64,000 bases of DNA, from positions 456,001 through 520,000 of the forward strand of contig NZ_CP028844.1 of assembly GCF_003058325.1 (NCBI RefSeq). Direction: 5' to 3'. The notes under the pieces are model-generated. The model was not told where the DNA came from, did no database searches, and was given only the letters and a program-made list of their open reading frames with translations. Shown one piece after another: positions 57,906 through 64,000 of this stretch; the first letter of the stretch is position 1; every line of letters starts with the position of its first letter. The stretch comes from Methylobacterium currus. Its GTDB lineage: Bacteria; Pseudomonadota; Alphaproteobacteria; Rhizobiales; Beijerinckiaceae. The position numbers and the translations under genes were made by a program.

Positions 57906-58672
57906 CCGCGCTCCTCCAGGCCCGGGGCCTGCGCCTCGCCTTCGGCGGCCTCAAGGCGGCGGACGGGATCGACCTCGACGTCGAGGCCGGCGAGTTCCTG
58001 GCGATCATCGGCCCGAACGGCGCCGGCAAGACCACCTTCATCAACATGACGACCGGCTACCTGAAGCCGCAAGGGGGCTCGATCGCCTTCGAGGGCAAGC
58101 CGATCCTCGGCCTGTCGCCGCGCCGCATCGTCGGGCTCGGCGTCGCGCGCAGCTTCCAGCTGCCGCAGCTCTTCACCGAGCACAGCGTGCTGCAGAACGT
58201 GGCGCTGGCGGTCGCCGCCCGGGAGGGCGTGTGGTCGGTGCTCAATCCCCTGCTGCGCCCGCGCTTCCGCGACGAGGCGGCGGAGCTGATCGGGCGCTTC
58301 GGCCTCTCCCGCATCGCCGAGGTGCGGGCCGACGCGCTCAACGAGGGCGCCCGCAAGCTCGTCGACATCGCCATGGCGGTGGCGCTCCGCCCCCGCCTCC
58401 TCCTGATGGACGAGCCGACGAGCGGCGTCGCGGCGGCCGAGAAGATGGGAATCGTCGAGACCCTGGTGCGGGTCCTGCGGGAAGCCCGCGTGACGGCGGT
58501 GTTCGTGGAGCACGACATGGAGGTGGTCGGACGCTTCGCCGACCGGGTGGCGGTGTGGGGCCAGGGGCGGATCGCGGCGCTCGGACCGCCGGCCCAGATC
58601 CTCAACGACCCGGAGGTGCAGCGCACGGTGATCGGCATCGCCCCCGTGGGAGGCGCCCATGCTGCGGCTTGA
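57902..58672 (+). CDS. Branched-chain amino acid type ABC ATPase (LivG), second system
   Basis: 256-residue ATPase. Walker A GPNGAGKTT, FQLPQLFTEHSVLQN at the Q loop, a degenerate signature LNEGARKLVDIA (LNEGA in place of LSGGQ), Walker B RLLLMDEPTSGV and H-loop VFVEHDMEVV. The C-terminal LivG tail (ILNDPEVQRTVIG) is present. Its end overlaps livF by 14 bp. The altered signature motif is unusual but such variants are known in LivG proteins. Confidence 0.92.
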   Translation: MTALLQARGLRLAFGGLKAADGIDLDVEAGEFLAIIGPNGAGKTTFINMTTGYLKPQGGSIAFEGKPILGLSPRRIVGLGVARSFQLPQLFTEHSVLQNVALAVAAREGVWSVLNPLLRPRFRDEAAELIGRFGLSRIAEVRADALNEGARKLVDIAMAVALRPRLLLMDEPTSGVAAAEKMGIVETLVRVLREARVTAVFVEHDMEVVGRFADRVAVWGQGRIAALGPPAQILNDPEVQRTVIGIAPVGGAHAAA

Positions 58673-59315
58673 GGGGGCGGCGGTGGAAATCGCGGGGGCG
58701 CCGGTCCTGCGCGGCGTCTCGCTCCAGGTGCCGCCGGGCGGGCGCGTGGCGCTGATCGGCCGCAACGGCGCCGGCAAGACCACGACGCTCCGCGCCCTGA
58801 TGGGGCTCCTCCCCCTCCAGGCCGGCCGGCTCGTCCTCGACGGGCGGGAGGCCGGCTCTGTTCCGGCCCATCACCGCGCGCGGCTCGGCATCGGCTACGC
58901 CCCGGAGGAGCGCAGGCTGTTCGGCAGCTTCACGGTGCAGGACAACCTGCTGCTGCCGGCCCAGGTGCTCGGCCTGCCGAGACCGGAAGTCTCGCGGCGG
59001 TTGGACGCCGTCTACGCGCTCCTTCCCGAGCTCAAGGACTTCGCGCCCCGCAAGGCGGCGGGCCTGTCGGGCGGACAGGGCAAGATGGTGGCCCTCGGCC
59101 GGGCCCTCATGGTGGGCACCCGCGCGGTGCTCCTCGACGAGCCGTTCCAGGGCCTCGCCCCGGCCCTCGCCCTCCGCTACGCCGAGGCCCTTGCCCGCTT
59201 GCGGGCCGCTTTGCCCGACGTCGCGATCCTGATCACCGAGAGCAGCCCGGACCTGCTGCGGGCCCTGGTCGACACCACCATCCAGATCGAGCGCGGCGAG
59301 ATCTCGGCCGCCTGA
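58659..59315 (+). CDS. Branched-chain amino acid type ABC ATPase (LivF), second system
   Basis: 218-residue ATPase, slightly short for LivF (about 235). Walker A GRNGAGKTT, YAPEERRLFGSFTVQDN with the LivF-type PEERRLF, signature LSGGQGKMVALGRALM, Walker B AVLLDEPFQGL. At the end the usual V-E-Q-N motif reads LITESSPDLL, so the H-loop position is Ser, which may weaken ATP hydrolysis at that site. Overlaps livG by 14 bp. Confidence 0.9.
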   Translation: MLRLEGAAVEIAGAPVLRGVSLQVPPGGRVALIGRNGAGKTTTLRALMGLLPLQAGRLVLDGREAGSVPAHHRARLGIGYAPEERRLFGSFTVQDNLLLPAQVLGLPRPEVSRRLDAVYALLPELKDFAPRKAAGLSGGQGKMVALGRALMVGTRAVLLDEPFQGLAPALALRYAEALARLRAALPDVAILITESSPDLLRALVDTTIQIERGEISAA

Positions 59316-59332
59316 CGAAGGAGATTTTTTTC

Positions 59333-60082
59333 ATGAGGCTCAACGGCAAGGTCGCGATCGTCACCGGCGCCGGCGGCGGCTTCGGCGAGGGCATCGCCAA
59401 GCGCTACGCCGAGGAAGGCGCCAAGGTCGCGGTGCTCGACCTGCGCGGCGACGCCGCCGAGCGCGTGGCGAAAGAGATCGGCGCGGCGGCGATCGCCATC
59501 GCGGCGGATGTCGGCAGCGCCGAGGACGTGCAGGCGGCGGTCCGGCGCACCACCGAGGCCTTCGGCACGCCGCACATCCTGGTCAACAACGCCGGCACCA
59601 CCCACCGCAACCAGCCGCTGATGGAGGTGGACGAGGAGGCCTTCGACCGGGTCTTCCGGGTCAACGTGAAGTCGATCTTCCACTTCGTCCGGGCCCTCGC
59701 TCCGGCAATGCGCGACAATGGCGGCGGCGTGATCCTGAATGTCGGCTCCACCGCCGGCATCCGGCCGCGGCCGGGCCTGACCTGGTACAACGCCTCGAAG
59801 GGGGCGGTGAACCTGATGTCGAAGTCGCTGGCCGTCGAGCTGGCCCCGTGGAAGATCCGGGTCAACGCGCTCTGCCCGGTGATGGGCGAGACCGGCCTGC
59901 TCGAGGCCTTCATGGGCGTGCCCGACACCCCGGAGAACCGCGCGAAGTTCGTCGCCACGATCCCGCTCGGCCGGATGTCGCGCGCCACCGACATCGCCAA
60001 CGTGGCGCTCTTCCTCGCTTCCGACGAGGCCGAGTTCATCACCGGCGTCGAGATGCCGATCGACGGCGGCCGCACGGTCTGA
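59333..60082 (+). CDS. SDR family oxidoreductase, end of the second Liv operon
   Basis: 249-residue classical SDR. TGAGGGFGEGIAKRYAEEGA is the cofactor motif, NNAGTTHRNQPL follows, catalytic NVGSTAGI (Ser) and YNASKGAVNLM (Tyr-x3-Lys). The closing GVEMPIDGGRTV is the usual SDR end. Resembles glucose 1-dehydrogenase / 3-oxoacyl reductase-type enzymes. AAGGAG lies 9 bp before the ATG, separated by an unusual run of seven T. It starts 17 bp after livF, so it probably oxidises or reduces the imported compound (inference). Confidence 0.92.
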   Translation: MRLNGKVAIVTGAGGGFGEGIAKRYAEEGAKVAVLDLRGDAAERVAKEIGAAAIAIAADVGSAEDVQAAVRRTTEAFGTPHILVNNAGTTHRNQPLMEVDEEAFDRVFRVNVKSIFHFVRALAPAMRDNGGGVILNVGSTAGIRPRPGLTWYNASKGAVNLMSKSLAVELAPWKIRVNALCPVMGETGLLEAFMGVPDTPENRAKFVATIPLGRMSRATDIANVALFLASDEAEFITGVEMPIDGGRTV

Positions 60083-60131
60083 ACCGGCCGGGCCCACGCC
60101 TCCCGGTCCGGAGGCGCGGGCCCGTCCCGCC

Positions 60132-60728
60132 TCAGCGCGACGCCGGCAGTGGCTTCACGCTGGCGCAGATCGTCCCGACCTCCTCGAGGGAGCGCAGGGA
60201 TGTCTCGGCGACGGTGCGGGCATCCTCGACCAGGCTCTGCACGCTCTCGCGCATCATCTCGCTCTGGAGCATCGAGAGTTCCTGCAGGTTACGGGCGCCG
60301 GCGAGGCGCTTCAGGCCCTCCAGGTTGCGCTGCCAGCGCTTCTGGCCGAGCTCGACGGAGCTGCGCCAGGCATCCTGCATGGCGTGGGTCATCACCGTGC
60401 CGCAGCGGCTGACGGCGTCCGAGTTCTTCCGCGCCTGCTCGGCGAACCGCGCCCCGTCCTCGCTGCCGACGCCCATCGTCCGCTGGAATTGATCGTTGAA
60501 CTCGCGCGCCGTGCGCGAGACCGTCTCGACGCCGATCTGCATCATCTGCTGCGCAGTATCGGCGGTTCGTCCTTGCAGCGCGCCGGCCTTGTCGATGCTG
60601 TCCTTGGCGAGGTCGGCCATCTTGGACGCCTGCGCGGCGCCGTTCTCGATTCCAGTGGAGTTGACATCGAGAGCGCCCTTCACCGGCTCGGTTTTCTTGG
60701 CCTGTTCGGATTGCTGGGTCGTCGCCAT
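60132..60728 (-). CDS. Phasin family protein
   Basis: 198-residue phasin that coats polyhydroxybutyrate granules in the cytosol. Phasin_2-type features: an Ala-rich amphipathic helix run (DLAKDSIDKAGALQGRTADT), FNDQFQRTMGVGSEDGARFA, and a Leu-rich middle (LGQKRWQRNLEGLKRLAGAR). Almost entirely helical with coiled-coil tendency. The ATG at 60728 has AGGAG 7 bp upstream; the frame continues farther up without a site. It is monocistronic, with an AT-rich upstream region typical of a strong promoter. Confidence 0.9.
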   Translation of the reverse strand: MATTQQSEQAKKTEPVKGALDVNSTGIENGAAQASKMADLAKDSIDKAGALQGRTADTAQQMMQIGVETVSRTAREFNDQFQRTMGVGSEDGARFAEQARKNSDAVSRCGTVMTHAMQDAWRSSVELGQKRWQRNLEGLKRLAGARNLQELSMLQSEMMRESVQSLVEDARTVAETSLRSLEEVGTICASVKPLPASR

Positions 60729-61014
60729 TTCGCTTCTCCTGGTCGTCTGCCAATCGACGCGCCTCGGCCCCATTCCTCCCCAGAATGGATTTCGTCTGAT
60801 GATTTTCGTCGATTTTGCTTTATTTCAGCATCGTTGTTCTTGGATTTTTGCGATGCAAAGCGGATGAAATACGAATCCGATGAGAGTGCGATAACATACG
60901 ATACAGTTCAGAATTTCGATGGGAATCGGGATTACGGTCGTCGATGCCGGGACCTTGACGTGGAAGCTGCGTCCAGGACGCCGTCGGTCGGCCAGCCGCT
61001 TGCCGGGTCACGGC
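60729..61014. other. AT-rich intergenic region upstream of the phasin gene
   Basis: No gene in this 286-bp stretch. Bases 60790-60930 are the most AT-rich of their surroundings (GATTTTGCTTTATTTCAGC and following), expected of the phasin promoter. No specific motif could be assigned. Confidence 0.5.
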
Positions 61015-61395
61015 TCATTGCCGCTGGTGGTCGAGGATCGCGAAGCCATCGGTCGCCTCCCTCATCCGGGCGGCAATGCCCGGCCCGCCATGGCCCTCCG
61101 CTTCCACGATGCAGAGGCGGCTCGCCGGCCAGAGCCGGTGAAGCTGCCACGCCGTGACCGCCGGCCCGCTGATGTCGCGGCGCCCATGGATCAGGACCCC
61201 CGGGATGGCACCGAGACGGTCCATGCCGGAGAGGATCGCGTCCGGCCCGCGCAGGAAGCCGTCATTCGCCCAATAATGCGCCACCAAGGTCGCGAACACC
61301 GTATCCCGCGCCGGATCGTCCGGCGGTGGAATCGGGGGCGAGGCTCGATCGAGCGAGACATGCGCGGTCTCCCAGGCCATCCAGTCCCGGACCGC
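61015..61395 (-). pseudogene. C-terminal remnant of a proline iminopeptidase
   Basis: The minus-strand frame gives about 127 residues ending at a TGA: AVRDWMAWETAHVSL, then LVAHYWANDGFLRGPD, PGVLIHGRRDISGPAVTAWQ, LHRLWPASRLCIVEAEGHGG. These match the C-terminal third of proline iminopeptidase (cap region, catalytic Asp in GRRDI and His in EGHGG). The first two-thirds, including the nucleophile serine, are missing. The 40 codons upstream of 61395 in the same frame are Arg/Ala-rich and unrelated. It ends 100 bp beyond the mutM stop, so it is a decayed gene downstream of mutM. Confidence 0.75.
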
Positions 61396-61502
61396 GCACC
61401 GGCGATCCGATGCATCGCGGCCGGCGGTCCGCAACCGTGAGCAGGCCGCAATCGATGACCTCGGCCGGATCCGACATCTTGCCTGCGACGCCTCTCTCGC
61501 GC

Positions 61503-62393
61503 TCACCGCGGCTGGCACGTCTCACAGTAGAACGTCGACCGCCCCGACTGCACCAGCCGCCGCACCACCCCGCGGCAGCCCCGCGCCGTGCAGCCCAGCC
61601 CCTCCCGGTCATAGACCCGGAAGGCGTGCTGGAACGCCCCCTGGCTGCCGTCGGTGTGGACATAGTCGCGCAAGGTCGAGCCGCCCGCCGCCACCGCCTC
61701 GGTCAGCACGTCGCGGATCACCGTGGCGAGGCGCTTGGCCTTCGCGGTCGGGCGGCCGGCGGCATCCGCCAGCGTGCCGGCCGGGGCTTCCGGATGGAGC
61801 TTGGCCCGGTGCAGCGCCTCGCAGACGTAGATGTTGCCCAGCCCCGCGATCAGCCGCTGGTCGAGGAGCGCGGCCTTGAGCGGCGTGCGCTTGCCCGCGA
61901 ACAGCGCCGCGATCGTCTCGCCCGAGAGTTCGTTGCCGAGCGGCTCGATGCCCATGCCGGCGAAGTGGCGGCAGGTCGAGAGGCCGGCAGACGGCACCAG
62001 GTCCATGAAGCCGAAGCGGCGGGCGTCGTTGTAGACGACCCGGGCGCCGTTCGAGAGCGCGAGCCGGACGTGGTCGTGCTTGGCCTGACCCTGCGCGCCT
62101 TCGAGGTAGAAGTCGCCGGGCGAAACGGTGCGGCCATCGGGCAGGTGCACGTCGAAGCGCCCGCTCATCCCGAGATGCATGATCAGCGCCTCGCCGGAGG
62201 ACAGCTCGGCCACCAGATACTTCGCGCGCCGCGACAGGGCCGTGACCTCCTGGCCCCGCACGCGCTCGACGAAGCGGGGCGGAAACGGAAAGCGCAGGTT
62301 CGGCCGGTTCAGCACGACCTCGGTGAAGCGGGCGCCGACCAGGGCGGGCTCCAGGCCGCGGCGCACGGTCTCGACTTCGGGCAGTTCGGGCAT
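61503..62393 (-). CDS. mutM: Formamidopyrimidine-DNA glycosylase
   Basis: 296-residue base-excision repair enzyme that removes 8-oxoguanine and Fapy lesions and cleaves the DNA backbone. N-terminal [16 protein letters not shown] supplies the catalytic P2 and E3. [12 protein letters not shown], then [11 protein letters not shown] and [18 protein letters not shown], with the H2TH region. The C-terminal zinc finger has its four Cys in CTARGCRG and YCETC, with QSGRSTFYC as the usual signature. The ATG at 62393 has AGGA 4 bp upstream. It is divergent from the hypothetical gene and ubiE, a common arrangement in alphaproteobacteria. Confidence 0.97.
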   Translation of the reverse strand: MPELPEVETVRRGLEPALVGARFTEVVLNRPNLRFPFPPRFVERVRGQEVTALSRRAKYLVAELSSGEALIMHLGMSGRFDVHLPDGRTVSPGDFYLEGAQGQAKHDHVRLALSNGARVVYNDARRFGFMDLVPSAGLSTCRHFAGMGIEPLGNELSGETIAALFAGKRTPLKAALLDQRLIAGLGNIYVCEALHRAKLHPEAPAGTLADAAGRPTAKAKRLATVIRDVLTEAVAAGGSTLRDYVHTDGSQGAFQHAFRVYDREGLGCTARGCRGVVRRLVQSGRSTFYCETCQPR

Positions 62394-62595
62394 GACATCC
62401 TGGAACGCGGGCGAAGAACCCTCTCGCCGTGAGATGGGGGCGCCGCGCCGCTTTCGCCAATCCGCGCTTTCGCCTCCGTCGGGTGCGGCCGCGCCCATTC
62501 ACGTGACCTTAGGTAAATTCCCCTATGTTGCGGGCCCATGGCGGCGGGGTTTCGGACGTGATCACGACCCGCTGCCGGAGGCGGCGGAGCGTGCG

Positions 62596-63228
62596 ATGAA
62601 ACTGGTTCCAACCACCGGGAATGCGGCCCTGGTCATGCTGCGGCAGACGGCCCCTTCGCGTACGGCGCTCTCCGGCCCATTCGGCGATCGCACGAATCCA
62701 GCCGATTCCCCGGGCCGCTCCACGGACCTCCAGGCCCGAGCGGCGGTGAACGAGGCGCTGTTCGGCGTCAGCAGCGTGAACGGCGAGACGCTGTTCGTCC
62801 AGAAGACCCGGCAGATCGGCGAGGTCTTCGGTCTCGATCCGTCGACTTACAAAACCTTGGCCGAACTCGGAGCGGCGATCAAGGATGCGCTGATCGCCCT
62901 CCGGGCGAATCCGGGCGACGGAGAGATGGTCCAGGGGGTCGGCGCCCGGCTCAAGCTCGATCCACAGACGACCGCGCTTCTGTTGAAGCAGAGGACGCCG
63001 GATCTGATCATCCGCCTCATCGAGAACCGTCTCGGGCTGGATCAGGCCGGCGTGTCGCTGACGAGGCTCGTCGATGCGGCGCAGGATCCGGAGAACGGCG
63101 GGACCGATGCGATCCGCACGGCCCTGGCGGCAGCCGTCGACGGACCGGCCCGGGATGCCGGGACGCCGGTCCCCGTCGGACGGGACGAGGCGGGCCTCTA
63201 CCGCGTGGCGGGGCGGCCCGGCTCCTGA
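62596..63228 (+). CDS. Hypothetical protein between mutM and ubiE
   Basis: 210-residue protein, not recognised. No signal peptide or membrane helix. It is soluble and helical: GETLFVQKTRQIGEVFGLDP, TLAELGAAIKDALIALRANP, then LKLDPQTTALLLKQRTPDLI and RLIENRLGLDQAGVSLTRLV. The ALXXLL-type helices give an impression of a small all-alpha fold. GGAG 7 bp before the ATG at 62596 supports translation. An earlier open frame runs through the mutM gene in antisense and is rejected. Codon use looks like its neighbours. Confidence 0.55.
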   Translation: MKLVPTTGNAALVMLRQTAPSRTALSGPFGDRTNPADSPGRSTDLQARAAVNEALFGVSSVNGETLFVQKTRQIGEVFGLDPSTYKTLAELGAAIKDALIALRANPGDGEMVQGVGARLKLDPQTTALLLKQRTPDLIIRLIENRLGLDQAGVSLTRLVDAAQDPENGGTDAIRTALAAAVDGPARDAGTPVPVGRDEAGLYRVAGRPGS

Positions 63229-63342
63229 TGCCCGGCCGCGGCCGGCCGCCGCGCGAAGAACCGCACCCCCCAGGCTCCGCGCCAGATGGCGCAATCCCGC
63301 CACCTTCGCTATGCAGGCCGCCACGACAGGGGACCTGAAGGC

Positions 63343-64000
63343 ATGGCCGGCGACGAGACCAGCACCGATTTCGGCTTCGAGCGCGTCAGGCTCGCGGAGA
63401 AGCAGGACCGCGTCAACGAGGTCTTCCGCTCGGTGGCCAAGCGTTACGACCTGATGAACGACCTGATGTCGGGGGGACTGCACCGGGCGTGGAAGAGCGC
63501 CTTCGTGTCGACGTTGCGCCCCTCGCGCACCCGGCCGTTCCGGCTGCTCGACGTCGCCGGCGGCACCGGCGACATCGCGTTCCGGACGCTGGAGGCCGGT
63601 GGGCCCGACACCAAGGTGACGGTCCTCGACATCAACGAGGCGATGCTCGGCGTCGGCCGCGAGCGGGCCGGCCACCGCTACGGCTCGCGGATCGATTTCG
63701 TCGCCGGCAACGCCGAGTCGCTGCCGCTGCCGTCGGAGACCTTCGACGCCTACACCATCGCCTTCGGCATCCGGAACGTGCCGCGGATCGAGCTGGCGCT
63801 CCGGGAAGCCCATCGGGTGCTGAAGGTCGGCGGGCGCTTCCTGTGCCTCGAATTCTCCCATGTCGACGTGCCGGGGCTCGACAAGATCTACGAGGCCTAC
63901 TCGTTCAAGGTCATCCCGCGCCTCGGCTCGCTGGTCGCCGGCGACAAGGAATCCTACCAGTACCTCGTCGAGTCGATCCGCCGCTTCCCGACCCCCGGCA
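63343..64000 (+). CDS. ubiE: Demethylmenaquinone/2-methoxy-6-polyprenyl-1,4-benzoquinol methylase UbiE (3' truncated)
   Basis: SAM-dependent C-methyltransferase of ubiquinone synthesis (makes demethoxy-ubiquinol; menaquinone in some species). The first 219 residues are in the window. [21 protein letters not shown], then [17 protein letters not shown], is the UbiE N-terminal signature; motif [12 protein letters not shown] lies near residue 69; FGIRNVP and [14 protein letters not shown] follow in order, and [13 protein letters not shown] near the edge is the C-terminal signature. The ATG at 63343 begins the conserved region. About 30 residues are cut off at the window edge. Confidence 0.96.
   Translation, partial: MAGDETSTDFGFERVRLAEKQDRVNEVFRSVAKRYDLMNDLMSGGLHRAWKSAFVSTLRPSRTRPFRLLDVAGGTGDIAFRTLEAGGPDTKVTVLDINEAMLGVGRERAGHRYGSRIDFVAGNAESLPLPSETFDAYTIAFGIRNVPRIELALREAHRVLKVGGRFLCLEFSHVDVPGLDKIYEAYSFKVIPRLGSLVAGDKESYQYLVESIRRFPTPG

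Overview
The window is a GC-rich chromosomal segment with gene content typical of an alphaproteobacterium of the order Hyphomicrobiales, most likely Methylobacterium or a close relative. The markers are a SciP-type CtrA inhibitor next to flagellar genes, a DUF1127 microprotein, ACC deaminase with a divergent AcdR-like regulator, a phasin, PmtA, TrmFO and many Liv-type ABC transporters. No insertion sequence, prophage or CRISPR array was seen. The genus is an inference from gene content, not from a search.

Layout. 1-2340: end of a glutathione S-transferase, a DUF924 gene and ilvC with a double hairpin terminator. 2772-6600: a translationally coupled redox operon (alpha/beta hydrolase fused to a gluconate-2-dehydrogenase-subunit-3 domain, a four-cysteine GMC dehydrogenase, an SDR), then dps. 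7648-9290: divergent acdS/acdR. 9473-17279: uvrA, a SphA-like outer-membrane protein, an HtrA-like protein that has lost its catalytic triad, a DUF1127 microprotein and trmFO. 17506-27917: a minus-strand motility block (mcp; fliF-fliG-fliH-fliN-flbD; sciP; fliK-flgD) with CtrA-like boxes before fliF, sciP and mcp and a sigma-54-type promoter before fliK. 28181-33502: mnmA, pmtA, a TVP38 membrane protein, an orphan histidine kinase and a LysR regulator.

33533-34801 is a scar: the C-terminal remnant of a serine hydrolase abuts a LysR remnant without its DNA-binding domain, followed by three identical tRNA-Gly(GCC) genes. 34904-40278 holds Nudix, FAH-family and FAD-linked oxidase genes, a SLGDNCEFG-type protein, and soxR divergent from an SDR with a perfect SoxR box in a 19-bp-spacer promoter.

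40527-53071 looks like an organic nitrogen/sulfur uptake region: a sulfonate/nitrate-type ABC transporter, then an amide/urea-type binding protein with LivHMGF, a nitrile-hydratase-type amidase, a small monooxygenase-fold protein, a second amidase and an AraC regulator. Two 81-bp inverted copies of a palindromic element flank livG-livF. 53079-60082 holds ynfA, an SDR and a second complete Liv transporter operon ending in an SDR. 60132-64000 holds a phasin, a truncated proline iminopeptidase, mutM, an unrecognised gene and the start of ubiE.

The best candidates for something new are the hydrolase/subunit-3/GMC operon, the covarying 81-bp element pair around livG-livF, and the triad-less HtrA-like protein.
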